A stretch of 64,000 bases of DNA from Pseudochrobactrum asaccharolyticum (GTDB lineage: Bacteria > Pseudomonadota > Alphaproteobacteria > Rhizobiales > Rhizobiaceae), in assembly GCF_003314995.1 (NCBI RefSeq), contig NZ_QNRH01000004.1, positions 124,001 to 188,000 on the forward strand, in the 5' to 3' direction. The notes under the pieces were generated by a model, which was not told where the DNA came from, did no database searches, and saw only the letters and a program-made list of their open reading frames with translations. A program made the translations under genes and the position numbers. Shown here in pieces: positions 7,718-16,339 of this stretch; position 1 is the stretch's first letter, and each line of letters begins with the position of its first letter.

Positions 7718-7993
7718 TTAGTGTCTGTATTGTTGAATGCGGGTTGTCCGCAAACCGGCGAGACCATGCTCGTCGATGGACAACTGCCAAGACAGAAACT
7801 CTTCGACTGTCAGCGTATAACGCTGACAGGCTTCCTCAAGGCTGAGGAGGCCGCCGCGTACAGCAGCAACAACTTCAGCCTTGCGGCGGATAACCCAGCG
7901 CCGTGTATTTGACGGCGGGAGGTCTGCAACGGTGAGCGGACTTCCATCCGGACCGATGACGTACTTTACTCGTGGTCTTACCAGATCGGTCAT
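7718..7993 (-). CDS. sciP: SciP-type inhibitor of CtrA (DUF1153)
   Basis: The 91-residue protein is a near-complete DUF1153 domain: the N-terminal RPRVKYVIGPDGSPLT, then a helix-turn-helix with RRWVIRRKAEVVAAVRGG and LTVEEFLSWQ. SciP binds CtrA in Caulobacter and blocks activation at CtrA promoters in the G1 phase; CtrA in turn activates sciP. The ATG at 7993 follows GAGAG. A near-perfect CtrA box (TTAG-N7-TTAA on the coding strand) lies 58-72 bases upstream. It is convergent with fliJ and divergent from mnmA. Confidence 0.9.
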   Translation of the reverse strand: MTDLVRPRVKYVIGPDGSPLTVADLPPSNTRRWVIRRKAEVVAAVRGGLLSLEEACQRYTLTVEEFLSWQLSIDEHGLAGLRTTRIQQYRH

Positions 7994-8302
7994 TGTACTC
8001 TCTACACAACACTCAAGGACCTAATCACGCTTCACGATAGCGTCACAGCTTTAAAAAAGAGCTAAGCACTCGGTAAGGCTCTGGTAATAAATAATAATTT
8101 TTATTAATCATTAAGTAGAAGAAGCTTGAAAACGCCATATTTTGGTCGTTTTAAGCCTTTTTCGCGTCTTTTCAGGCCAAAAAAAATATTAAAAAAAATG
8201 TGTTTAAGCTGCGGCATCTTGGCAAGGCGGGTCACAATGGCCTATATAAGGAGAGAATTTGAAGCAAGATATCGGGCTTTGACCCCGGATATGGATCTAA
8301 TC
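7994..8302. other. Divergent sciP-mnmA region
   Basis: 309 bases, partly AT-rich. It holds a CtrA-like box (8051-8065), TTAATCATTAA at 8104-8114, and an AAGGAG at about 8249 that is not matched to the chosen mnmA start. A TTG at 8258 behind that site opens only a seven-codon frame. Confidence 0.45.
8051..8065 (-). promoter_or_regulatory. CtrA box upstream of sciP (one mismatch)
   Basis: The plus strand reads TTAAAAAAGAGCTAA, that is TTAA-N7-CTAA, one base from the consensus TTAA-N7-TTAA. It lies 58-72 bases before the sciP start, a normal activator position. Confidence 0.5.
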
Positions 8303-9514
8303 ATGAAACTGAACAGCCTCGATTTGCCGGGAAAGCCGGAAGATACACGCATTGTTGTTGCAATGTCGGGAGGCGTTGATTCTTCGGTCGTTGCCGGTAT
8401 TCTCAAACGTGAAGGCTATGATGTTGTTGGTGTAACCCTCCAGCTTTATGATCATGGCGCTGCTGTGCATCGTGCCGGTTCCTGCTGTGCAGGGCAGGAC
8501 ATTGAAGATGCGCGCCGTGTTTCTGAAAGCCTTGGCATCCCGCATTATGTTTTGGATTATGAAGCGCGCTTCCGCGAAGCCGTGATTAATCCTTTTGCCA
8601 ACAGCTATGTAAGCGGCGAAACACCAATTCCATGTGTAGCCTGTAACCAGACAGTAAAATTTGCTGATCTGCTGGCCACAGCGCGTGATCTGGGCGCGGC
8701 AGCACTTGCAACCGGTCACTATATCCGCAGCGGTGCAAACGGCGACCACAGAGCTTTATTCCGCCCTGTAGATGCCGATCGCGATCAGAGCTACTTCCTT
8801 TTTGCCACCACGCAGGAGCAGATCGATTATCTGCGTTTCCCGCTGGGCAATCTGCCAAAGGCGCAGGTTCGTGAAATGGCCGAGGAAATGGGTCTGACAG
8901 TTGCCAAAAAGCAGGACAGTCAGGACATTTGCTTTGTGCCGCAGGGTAAATATTCCGATATTATCTCCCGTTTGAAGCCGGAAGCGGCGACACGTGGCCA
9001 TATCGTCCATATTGATGGTCGTGTTCTGGGTGATCATGACGGTATTGTTCATTATACTGTCGGTCAGCGTCGCGGCATTGGTATTGCTACCGGTGAGCCG
9101 CTTTATGTGGTGCATCTCGATGCTGCACATGCGCGCGTTATCGTTGGTCCGCGCGAAGCGCTTGAAACCCATAAAGTTTTCCTGCGTGATGTGAACTGGC
9201 TGGGTGACGGTTCTCTGGAAGATTTGCCTGCTGAAGGCGTTGAAGTTTTTGCCAAAGTGCGTTCGACACGTCCGCCAAAGCCTGCTGTGCTGCATCACGC
9301 TGATGGTCAGACTTGGGTTGAGCTGATTGACGGTGAAAGCGGTATCGCGCCAGGACAGGCCTGCGTGCTCTATTCTGATGACAGCAATACTGCCCGTGTC
9401 TTCGGTGGTGGTTTCATTGCTCGCTCGGAACGCGCACCAGAAGCTGAAAAAATGCTGCGCGAACTGACCGGCACCGGTTCAGAAACGGCCTCCAAGTCTA
9501 TTTCTGCTGCCTGA
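8303..9514 (+). CDS. mnmA: MnmA tRNA 2-thiouridylase
   Basis: The 403-residue enzyme thiolates U34 of tRNAs for Lys, Glu and Gln using ATP and sulfur relayed from IscS. The PP-loop motif SGGVDSS is at 22-28. The catalytic pair is visible: C114 in the [10 protein letters not shown] segment (C111 is a neighbour) and C210 in [12 protein letters not shown]. The family start [10 protein letters not shown] corresponds to ATG 8303; the frame is open back to 8126 but those residues are not family-like. The ribosome site is weak. Single gene with a strong terminator. Confidence 0.95.
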   Translation: MKLNSLDLPGKPEDTRIVVAMSGGVDSSVVAGILKREGYDVVGVTLQLYDHGAAVHRAGSCCAGQDIEDARRVSESLGIPHYVLDYEARFREAVINPFANSYVSGETPIPCVACNQTVKFADLLATARDLGAAALATGHYIRSGANGDHRALFRPVDADRDQSYFLFATTQEQIDYLRFPLGNLPKAQVREMAEEMGLTVAKKQDSQDICFVPQGKYSDIISRLKPEAATRGHIVHIDGRVLGDHDGIVHYTVGQRRGIGIATGEPLYVVHLDAAHARVIVGPREALETHKVFLRDVNWLGDGSLEDLPAEGVEVFAKVRSTRPPKPAVLHHADGQTWVELIDGESGIAPGQACVLYSDDSNTARVFGGGFIARSERAPEAEKMLRELTGTGSETASKSISAA

Positions 9515-10239
9515 TAAAGCTCTGCACAATCTGAAACACTTAAAACAGCAATCAATCTCCGGATTGATTGCTGTTTTGTTTTGAGCATTCTGAGCAAGGG
9601 CTGTCACTGGAGTGCGTCACGTTTAATTGTGGCCACTGCGCTTGCTCTGGTTTCTTTTGACTGTCGCTGATCCACGTGGGTTAATTAAACCAATCCTGCT
9701 CTAAGCTAGCCATGTCCAGCTTATAGCTAGCTGTGTTCTCGCCATACGTCACCTTTTCCGATTAAGCTAAGCACCATAAGAAATGGACGTATTGCGGCGT
9801 TTCCTTTTCATGCAATTGATTATTTTGTGACGGATTAAGCGGCAGGCGGGCAGTTAATCTGTGAAAATTTGAGCGTATCTTGTTCCGGTGGGGACGCTCG
9901 CACTGTCTCTGATCCGAGTGTGTGATTTTGAGGAGCCTGATGCCCGTCAATTATAACACCGGAAGCTGAGGCTGTTATTCTCAAAATTTATATATCTCAT
10001 CAATAAAATTGAGGGGTCGATTTTTGTGAAAAAAGAACATTGAAATTCATATATTTACAAAAGCTGAAACTTTTATATTCGATCAATTCAATGCAACCTA
10101 TGATTGTTTGATCGAAATTTTAAGACGTAGTTTTTACTTTTTTATCTTCCGTTGCGATGTCAATATTGGCTGAAATGATAGCGAATATTGAGGTTGCAGA
10201 TCTTGCTGTTAAGACTGTTAATTTAGTCAGTTTAAAAAG
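9515..10239. other. 725-base gene-free region
   Basis: Apart from the mnmA terminator at its left end I find no supported gene. It holds repeated AGCTAGC-type words (9704-9710, 9724-9732), a 16-mer at 9696-9711 shared with one mismatch with 39989-40004, and a nine-codon frame at 9940 behind GAGGAG. The right half (9970-10160) is AT-rich. It could hold a small RNA; nothing matches tmRNA, RNase P, SRP or 6S RNA. Confidence 0.5.
9542..9580 (+). terminator. Rho-independent terminator of mnmA
   Basis: A perfect 16-bp stem (9542-9557 with 9562-9577) has a four-base loop and a T-rich tail. Confidence 0.85.
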
Positions 10240-11067
10240 TCAGAGAAAGCTGGAGCGGCTCAGGCAAGACAGTGCAATACCGGAAGCTGTTGCAACATTC
10301 AGACTGTCGAACCGGCGTGACATCGGAATGCGTGCCGTTTGCAGCGAGGAGAGCAAGTGGTTTGGCAGTCCTTCGCCCTCTGTGCCCAATAACAGCGCTG
10401 TACGGCCTTCCACAGGCAGATCATAGAGAGATTGCGTGCTTTGCGGCGAGAGGGCGATGAGGTTAATTCCCGCCTCAGCCACAGTCTTCACAATATCATC
10501 AATCTGGCAGGAATGTGCATAAGGAACCTGCAGAGTTGCGCCGACAGAAACGCGGATTGCTTTACGGTAAAGCGGATCACAGCAGGTTTCATCAAGTAAA
10601 ACGCAGGCTGCTTCAAAAGCCGCTGCATTACGGAAAATCGAGCCGATATTATCATGATTGGATATGCCGCACAGAATGAGCATCAGGCCATTTTTCGGCA
10701 TGTGATTAATTAATGTATTGATATCATTCGGAGTTTTACGAATACCAACGGCAAGAACACCACGATGTACATGAAATCCGGCGATCTGATCCATATTCTC
10801 AGCGGAAACCACATAGACAGGTACATGTGTAGGACAAATTGACAGAATATCCTGAAGGCCGGCTAATTTATTCTCAGTTATAAGCAGGGACTCCGCTTCA
10901 AATTGTGCGGATTGCAGCAGAACGCGCAAAACAACTTTGCCTTCCGCGATAAAACGAGACTGACGCCCTGTCAGATCTCTCTCTTTAATATTGAGATAAG
11001 CGCCGAGGCGCTTATCTGCTAGGTCATTGATAAATATGACGGAATTATTCACAGTCTGATTATTCAT
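10240..11067 (-). CDS. TrmH/SpoU-family RNA 2'-O-methyltransferase
   Basis: This 275-residue protein has an N-terminal substrate-binding region (about 20-105) and a C-terminal SPOUT (knotted) domain. The three SpoU motifs are visible: NIGSIFRNAAAF, LGTEGEGLP and the terminal LNVATASGIAL. Such enzymes methylate ribose 2'-OH of rRNA or tRNA with SAM; the target base is not deducible. It lies nine bases after an ArsR-type regulator and is probably cotranscribed with it, an unusual pairing. Confidence 0.87.
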   Translation of the reverse strand: MNNQTVNNSVIFINDLADKRLGAYLNIKERDLTGRQSRFIAEGKVVLRVLLQSAQFEAESLLITENKLAGLQDILSICPTHVPVYVVSAENMDQIAGFHVHRGVLAVGIRKTPNDINTLINHMPKNGLMLILCGISNHDNIGSIFRNAAAFEAACVLLDETCCDPLYRKAIRVSVGATLQVPYAHSCQIDDIVKTVAEAGINLIALSPQSTQSLYDLPVEGRTALLLGTEGEGLPNHLLSSLQTARIPMSRRFDSLNVATASGIALSCLSRSSFL

Positions 11068-11076
11068 CTATAAAGA

Positions 11077-11412
11077 TTAAGCGAATGCTTCGCGTCTTCT
11101 TTCGCTGCGTTCCAGATAAAGACCGCCTAGCGTTGATAATACCAGTTCAATATGCGGTGATGAAACAACATAATAGATTGTCTGCGCATCGCGTCTTGTT
11201 GAAACAAGATTAAGTGCACGCAACTTGGCAAGATGCTGAGACAATGCTGACTGGCTCAGGTCAATTGCTTTCGCAAGACTTCCGACAGACATTTCATTGT
11301 GCAGTAACTTACAAAGGATCAACAATCTTTTGTTGTTTGCCAGTGCCGACAAAAAATCTGCGGCCTGATCTGCATTATCAACAAGATTTGCGTATATATT
11401 GTCATGTTTCAT
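11077..11412 (-). CDS. ArsR-family winged-helix regulator
   Basis: The 111-residue protein has the ArsR/SmtB fold: LSALANNKRLLIL helix, the recognition helix in SQSALSQHLAKLRALNLV, and the beta wing RRDAQTIYYVV. It resembles BigR/SqrR/YgaV persulfide sensors, but only one cysteine is present (C34), not the pair used for the disulfide/persulfide switch, and no ArsR metal box is seen. The inducer is unknown. It probably controls its own operon with the downstream RNA methyltransferase. Confidence 0.85.
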   Translation of the reverse strand: MKHDNIYANLVDNADQAADFLSALANNKRLLILCKLLHNEMSVGSLAKAIDLSQSALSQHLAKLRALNLVSTRRDAQTIYYVVSSPHIELVLSTLGGLYLERSERRREAFA

Positions 11413-11771
11413 GTGCAGTCCTACCCCCGTATGACAGCAATTTTGATGATACGCTTATAAGAAAAATATCAGCGCACTATTACAACTACCAATAGAATTA
11501 ATATTTGCAAGAATTATTTTAAAAGTCTCAGAATAATTACTCTTATTCATGCTGGTGCTGTGGCCTGAAAAACACTTCATATTTTGAACGGGGTGCATTT
11601 TCGAAAACGATAAAAAGGGTGTTTTCATTTAAAATGTGACTAAATTTGTATTATAAACAATTCTTGCAGATGAGCCGGAACAGCTGCTTTTGGAAAGCAC
11701 GACGCGTCAGGAAAGTATGTTTCTAAATAAAACACATTTTTGTGAATTGCCGGTTGTTCGAGCTGTTCAAA

Positions 11772-11816
11772 GCATTTCCAGTAAAAGTGCGCAGCAGTTT
11801 TGCGTAAAGATAATGC
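11772..11816. repeat. Brucellaceae-type intergenic palindrome (GCATTTCCAG...AATGC)
   Basis: It begins GCATTTCCAGTAAAAGTGC and ends in ATAATGC, arms seen again at 23041-23085, 48572-48617 and 56921-56967. The form resembles the Bru-RS elements of Brucella. Confidence 0.6.
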
Positions 11817-11831
11817 GTACAAACAAAATTA

Positions 11832-11873
11832 TAGAGCGGTTCCAACGATTCAATGTTAACTGGAACCGCTCTA
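11832..11873. repeat. TAGAGCGGTTCCA hairpin repeat
   Basis: A 13-bp perfect stem (11832-11844 with 11861-11873). The same arm is used at 22994-23027. It is paired with the GCATTTCC element beside it. Confidence 0.65.
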
Positions 11874-11902
11874 AGGATTTCAAACTGTTTGGATATGAGC
11901 AA

Positions 11903-12400
11903 TTAATGAGATTGCAGAATATCTTCAGGCTTTAGATGGAACGCTTTGCCAAAACCGCCGTTCAGACCGGCGCTTTCGATGTTGAGCCGGAAAATCACAA
12001 AGTCGCCGAGATCAATGTACAGTTTAACTTTAGGACGCTTTTGCAAAAATAAATCTCGCAGGCGCTGATAGCCTTCATGTTGCCGTGTGAATTTCTCCGC
12101 CACGCAGGCGAGTGTTATACGCGGATGCACGAGCGGGTCACCTTTATCCGCCGGTTCTCCGAGCAAAAGCGAACAGACCGGATTGGCATCAAGAGCTGGT
12201 GTATGCGTGGCGAGACCGGAGGCCAGAAGCAGCGGTGTATTGTCCGTATCTGTGGTAATAGCGACACGGGTGACGCTCGGACGACCAGTGGCAGGATCGA
12301 GTACGGCAAGCGATCCGTAAGTTGCATCGGTCAGCAGCCGCAAAGCGAGAGCACGTGCTTCATCGGTAGTCTGTTGAATAACATCTTTCTTTTCACTCAT
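11903..12400 (-). CDS. HugZ/HutZ-like split-barrel FMN-binding family protein
   Basis: The 165-residue protein is a single split-barrel domain of the pyridoxamine 5'-phosphate oxidase superfamily, beginning with a helical EARALALRLL segment and the typical YGSLAVLDPATGRPSVTRVA strand pair. Relatives of this size include HugZ/HutZ heme-degrading proteins and uncharacterised FMN binders. C-terminal FRLNIESAGLNGGFGKAFHL is typical of the HugZ side. Without ligand residues that I can confirm, heme degradation is only possible. Monocistronic; a good GGCAGGA site precedes the ATG. Confidence 0.75.
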   Translation of the reverse strand: MSEKKDVIQQTTDEARALALRLLTDATYGSLAVLDPATGRPSVTRVAITTDTDNTPLLLASGLATHTPALDANPVCSLLLGEPADKGDPLVHPRITLACVAEKFTRQHEGYQRLRDLFLQKRPKVKLYIDLGDFVIFRLNIESAGLNGGFGKAFHLKPEDILQSH

Positions 12401-12742
12401 AATCCTGCCTCAGATCTCCATCTTATTGTGGTCTGTCAATGACTTGCGTAACGCAGAGTACGCTTATGCGATTCTGGTCTTGCATCATGCAAAATGCTTC
12501 TGCGGGGCATTTTATACATAAAATCATACCGTTATGCTCATGATTTTGAAACGGTTCAATTTGCGAAATTTCTTTTAAATATCAAATATATGTTATTTGC
12601 TGCTAATCGTTTAGAAGGGATTTAAATTTCAAGGCGTTGACCTAGACGTAAAATAAACTTGCCTTTTTACCGTACTCAATGCTTCTTTACCGTTCAGACT
12701 GCGACGTTAGGGGCGCAGCTTGTTATCGGGTGGAGGCCTATA
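12401..12742. other. Divergent region between the HugZ-like gene and the dpp operon
   Basis: 342 bases. A small palindrome TTGCATCATGCAA lies at 12480-12492. The AT-rich part (12520-12660) is the likely dpp promoter region. The open frame of dppA runs back to 12659 but without a signal-peptide-like start. Confidence 0.45.
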
Positions 12743-14350
12743 ATGAAATTTCACACTAAACTTCTTGCTGCGACTGCGCTGACTGCTGCCATGATGGCCG
12801 GTTACTCAGGCGCGGCATCTGCCAAGACATTTGTCTATTGCTCGCCGGCATCACCGGAGGGTTTTGATCCGGCACCTTATACCGGCGGTGATACTTTTGA
12901 TGCCGCAGCGCACACGGTCTATAACCGTCTGGTGGAATTCCAGAACGGCACGACCGTTGTTGAGCCAGGTCTTGCTGAAAAGTGGGAAGTCTCTGAAGAC
13001 GGACTGGAATATACATTCCATCTGCGCAAGGGCGTAAAGTTCCAGACTACGGATTATTTTACACCTAGCCGCGAACTGAATGCGGATGACGTTATCTATT
13101 CATTCGACCGTCAGCGTAACAAGGACAATCCTTGGTATGAATATACTGCCGGTATTTCCTATGAATATTTTAACAGCATGGAAATGATCACGCTGATCAA
13201 GGACATCGTCAAAGTTGACGATCATACTGTTAAATTCGTGCTGACCCGTCCTGAAGCACCGTTCCTCGCTAATATTGCGATGCCATTCGTTTCGATCATG
13301 TCGAAAGAATATATGGATAAGCTGGCAGCTGACGGCAAGAAAGAAAACCTGAACCAGTTCCCTGTGGGCACCGGTCCGTTTACTTTCGTTGCTTATCAGA
13401 AAGATGCGGTTATCCGTTATAAAGCCAACCCGGATTTCTGGGGTGAAAAGCAGAAGATCGATGATCTGGTCTTTGCGATCACCACTGACGCTTCTGTGCG
13501 TGCGCAGAAGCTCAAAGCAGGTGAATGTCATCTGATGTCCTATCCGGCACCTGCTGACATTAAAGGCCTTCAGGAAGATAAAAACCTGAAAGTTGATGAG
13601 CAAGCTGGTCTGAATATCGCTTATTTTGCCTATAACACCCTTGTTGCGCCTTTTGATAAGCCGGAAGTGCGTAAGGCGCTCAATCAGGCTGTTAACAAGC
13701 AGGCAATTATTGATGCTGTGTTCCAGGGCTCCGGTCAGGTAGCGAAGAACCCGATCCCGCCGACAATGTGGGGCTATAATAACGCGATTGAAGACGACAA
13801 GTATGATCCGGAAGCCGCTAAAAAGGCTCTGGAAGCTGCCGGTGTAAAAGATCTGAACATGAAGCTCTGGGCGATGCCTGTCAGCCGTCCATATATGCCG
13901 AATGCGCGCCGTACTGCTGAACTGATGCAGGCTGACTTTGAAAAAGTTGGCGTAAAAGCTGAAATCGTATCGATGGAATGGGGTGAATATCTCAAGAAAT
14001 CGGGCGAAAAAGACCGCGATGGTGCAGTTATTCTCGGCTGGACCGGTGATAATGGTGATCCGGATAACTTCCTCGGCGTATTGCTTGGTTGCGCAGGTGT
14101 TGGTGGTAACAACCGTGCACAGTTCTGCTATCAGCCGTTTGAAGATCTGATCCAGAAGGCAAAAATTACTTCCGATCAGGCAGAACGCGTGAAGCTGTAT
14201 GAACAGGCTCAGGTTATCTTCAAGGAACAGGCTCCTTGGAATACACTGGCTCACTCGACGGTTTATGTCCCTATGTCAGCTAAGGTTACAGGCTTCAAAA
14301 TGAGCCCTCTCGGCGATTACCGTTTCGACGGTGTTGATATTTCCGAGTAA
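12743..14350 (+). CDS. dppA: Peptide ABC transporter substrate-binding protein (DppA-like)
   Basis: This 535-residue periplasmic binding protein of the SBP_bac_5 family has a signal peptide (MKFHTKLLAATALTAAMMAG, cut near AGAASA/K). The mature start KTFVYCSPASPEGFDPAPY is typical of DppA. It captures di- or short peptides for the two permeases and two ATPases that follow. The ATG at 12743 follows GGAGG; the open frame upstream is ignored. Family members can also carry heme or delta-aminolevulinate, so peptide use is inferred. Confidence 0.9.
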   Translation: MKFHTKLLAATALTAAMMAGYSGAASAKTFVYCSPASPEGFDPAPYTGGDTFDAAAHTVYNRLVEFQNGTTVVEPGLAEKWEVSEDGLEYTFHLRKGVKFQTTDYFTPSRELNADDVIYSFDRQRNKDNPWYEYTAGISYEYFNSMEMITLIKDIVKVDDHTVKFVLTRPEAPFLANIAMPFVSIMSKEYMDKLAADGKKENLNQFPVGTGPFTFVAYQKDAVIRYKANPDFWGEKQKIDDLVFAITTDASVRAQKLKAGECHLMSYPAPADIKGLQEDKNLKVDEQAGLNIAYFAYNTLVAPFDKPEVRKALNQAVNKQAIIDAVFQGSGQVAKNPIPPTMWGYNNAIEDDKYDPEAAKKALEAAGVKDLNMKLWAMPVSRPYMPNARRTAELMQADFEKVGVKAEIVSMEWGEYLKKSGEKDRDGAVILGWTGDNGDPDNFLGVLLGCAGVGGNNRAQFCYQPFEDLIQKAKITSDQAERVKLYEQAQVIFKEQAPWNTLAHSTVYVPMSAKVTGFKMSPLGDYRFDGVDISE

Positions 14351-14365
14351 CCGCTAAAGGAGAAT

Positions 14366-14401
14366 GACCGGGCGCTGGATGAGAAAATTCAGCGCCCGGT
14401 C
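14366..14401 (+). terminator. Strong hairpin between dppA and dppB (attenuator/mRNA stabiliser)
   Basis: A 12-bp perfect GC-rich stem (14366-14377 with 14390-14401) sits in the 62-base gap. There is only a weak T run, so partial termination or protection of the dppA message, giving more binding protein than permease, is likely. Confidence 0.65.
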
Positions 14402-14412
14402 TTGCTATATTC

Positions 14413-15420
14413 ATGATACGATTCATTTTAAGCAAAATTGCCTATTTGATACCGACATTTTTCGGTATCACTATTCTGGCTTTCGGTTTTGTGCGCGTTT
14501 TGCCGGGTGATCCGGTTCTGTTGATGGCAGGGGAACGCGGCGTTTCTCCGGAGCGGCATGCGGAACTGATGAAACAGTTCGGTTTTGATCAACCGCTGTG
14601 GCAGCAGTATCTGGATTACATCTGGAACCTGCTTCATGGTGACTTTGGTATGTCCATGGTTACCAAAAAACCGGTTATCGCAGAATTCCTTACACTTTTC
14701 CCTGCAACAGTCGAATTAGCATTTTGTGCTATTATTCTGGCTGTTCTTATTGGTATTCCTGCTGGTGTATTTGCCGCTGTTAAGCGCGGCTCGTGGTTCG
14801 ATCAGACATCCATGGGTGTGGCACTGGTCGGTTATTCGATGCCGATTTTCTGGTGGGGCCTGCTGCTTATCATCCTGTTTTCGGGTATTCTGCAGTGGAC
14901 ACCGGTATCGGGGCGTATTTCGCTGATGTATTTCTTCCCGCCGGTCACAGGTTTTATGTTGATTGACAGTCTTCTGTCCGGACAAAAAGGTGCTTTCGCA
15001 TCAGCTGTTTCACATCTGATTTTGCCGACAGTGGTACTGGCAACTATTCCGATGGCGGTCATTGCCCGACAGACCCGTTCCGCGATGCTGGAAGTACTGG
15101 GCGAGGATTACGTTCGCACAGCACGTGCTAAAGGTCTTGGCCAGCGCCGTGTTATCGGTATGCATGCCCTGCGTAATGCACTCATTCCGGTTATTACCAC
15201 AATCGGTTTGCAGGTAGGCGTATTGCTGGGCGGTGCGATCCTGACTGAAACTATTTTCTCCTGGCCGGGGATCGGCAAATGGATGATCGACAGTATTTTC
15301 CGTCGTGACTATCCGTCTGTTCAGGGCGGTTTGCTCCTGATCGCGATTCTTGTGATGGTTGTTAATCTGGCTGTTGATTTGCTCTACGGCTTAATCAACC
15401 CACGCATCCGGCATAAGTGA
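14413..15420 (+). CDS. dppB: Peptide ABC transporter permease (DppB-like)
   Basis: The 335-residue integral membrane protein has the DppB/OppB layout: N-terminal TM (about 8-28), periplasmic loop with LPGDPVLLMAGERG, and five further segments. The cytoplasmic EAA loop lies around EDYVRTARAKGLGQRRV. It forms the channel with DppC. It follows dppA across a stable hairpin; the ATG at 14413 has only a weak ribosome site. Confidence 0.92.
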   Translation: MIRFILSKIAYLIPTFFGITILAFGFVRVLPGDPVLLMAGERGVSPERHAELMKQFGFDQPLWQQYLDYIWNLLHGDFGMSMVTKKPVIAEFLTLFPATVELAFCAIILAVLIGIPAGVFAAVKRGSWFDQTSMGVALVGYSMPIFWWGLLLIILFSGILQWTPVSGRISLMYFFPPVTGFMLIDSLLSGQKGAFASAVSHLILPTVVLATIPMAVIARQTRSAMLEVLGEDYVRTARAKGLGQRRVIGMHALRNALIPVITTIGLQVGVLLGGAILTETIFSWPGIGKWMIDSIFRRDYPSVQGGLLLIAILVMVVNLAVDLLYGLINPRIRHK

Positions 15421-15428
15421 GGTTTCCA

Positions 15429-16337
15429 ATGAGTAATTCTACTGTACCACTGGAAAAGCCGGTTGATGTGTCGTTCCGACGTCAGCTTGCAGATTTCTGG
15501 TTTTACTTCAGTGTTAACCGCGGCGCGGTTATCGGACTGTTTGTTTTTGTAACGCTGGTGCTGGTGGCTGTTTTTGCCCCTTTGCTGGCGCCGCATGACC
15601 CGACGCAGCAATATCGCGATGCGTTGCTGACTCCGCCGGTATGGCAGGAGGGCGGTAAGGCTGCCTATCTGCTCGGTACTGATGCGGTTGGCCGTGATGT
15701 GCTCTCCCGATTGATCTACGGGTCACAATATTCGCTGTTTATCGGTCTGGTTGTTGTTGTGCTATCGCTGGTTTCCGGTGTGACTGTCGGTCTCATCGCC
15801 GGTTTCTTCGGTGGCGTGGTTGATACAATCATTATGCGCGTGATGGATATCATCCTGTCTTTCCCGTCGCTTATTCTGGCGCTGGTTCTGGTGGCCATTC
15901 TCGGACCTGGTCTGATGAATGCGATGATTGCGATTGCTCTGGTTTTGCAGCCGCATTTTGCACGCCTGACCCGTGCAGCAGTTATGGCAGAAAAGAACCG
16001 TGAATATGTGGTTGCAGCCCGTCTGGCCGGTGCCAGCCGTCTGCGTCTGATGTTCAAGACCATCTTGCCAAATTGCATGGCGCCGCTGATCGTGCAGGGC
16101 ACTTTGTCCTTCTCCAATGCGATCCTTGATGCCGCGGCTCTTGGCTTCCTTGGTATGGGTGCACAGCCGCCGACACCGGAATGGGGCACAATGCTTGCCG
16201 AAGCGCGTGAGTTCATCACCCGTGCATGGTGGGTTGTGACCTTTCCGGGGCTTGCCATTCTGATCACTGTTCTGGCCATTAATCTGGTTGGTGACGGTAT
16301 GCGCGATGCGCTTGATCCAAAACTGAAGAGGAGCTGA
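15429..16337 (+). CDS. dppC: Peptide ABC transporter permease (DppC-like)
   Basis: The 302-residue second permease has an N-terminal cytoplasmic stretch, six TM segments, the GTDAVGRDVLSRL motif typical of DppC/OppC, and an EAA loop around NREYVVAARLAGASRLR. The ATG at 15429 sits behind GAGG; GTG 15417, overlapping the dppB stop, is an alternative giving four more residues. Confidence 0.91.
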   Translation: MSNSTVPLEKPVDVSFRRQLADFWFYFSVNRGAVIGLFVFVTLVLVAVFAPLLAPHDPTQQYRDALLTPPVWQEGGKAAYLLGTDAVGRDVLSRLIYGSQYSLFIGLVVVVLSLVSGVTVGLIAGFFGGVVDTIIMRVMDIILSFPSLILALVLVAILGPGLMNAMIAIALVLQPHFARLTRAAVMAEKNREYVVAARLAGASRLRLMFKTILPNCMAPLIVQGTLSFSNAILDAAALGFLGMGAQPPTPEWGTMLAEAREFITRAWWVVTFPGLAILITVLAINLVGDGMRDALDPKLKRS

Positions 16338-16339
16338 CG

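Larger units (their letters stand above)
11413..11902. other. Intergenic region with palindromic repeats
   Basis: 490 bases. The left part (11413-11770) is AT-rich and holds the arsR promoter; the right part holds two intergenic repeats (11772-11816 and 11832-11873). No gene supported. Confidence 0.5.

Noticed and set aside
8237-8302. Earlier mnmA start at ATG 8237 or TTG 8279
   Set aside because: The added residues do not match the family, although the AAGGAG at about 8249 leaves the true start open.
10157-10426. 89-codon plus-strand frame next to the RNA methyltransferase
   Set aside because: More than half overlaps the antisense of a clear gene; no ribosome site.
13100-14254. Long minus-strand open frame opposite dppA
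   Set aside because: Antisense to a well-supported binding protein; composition looks like a shadow frame.
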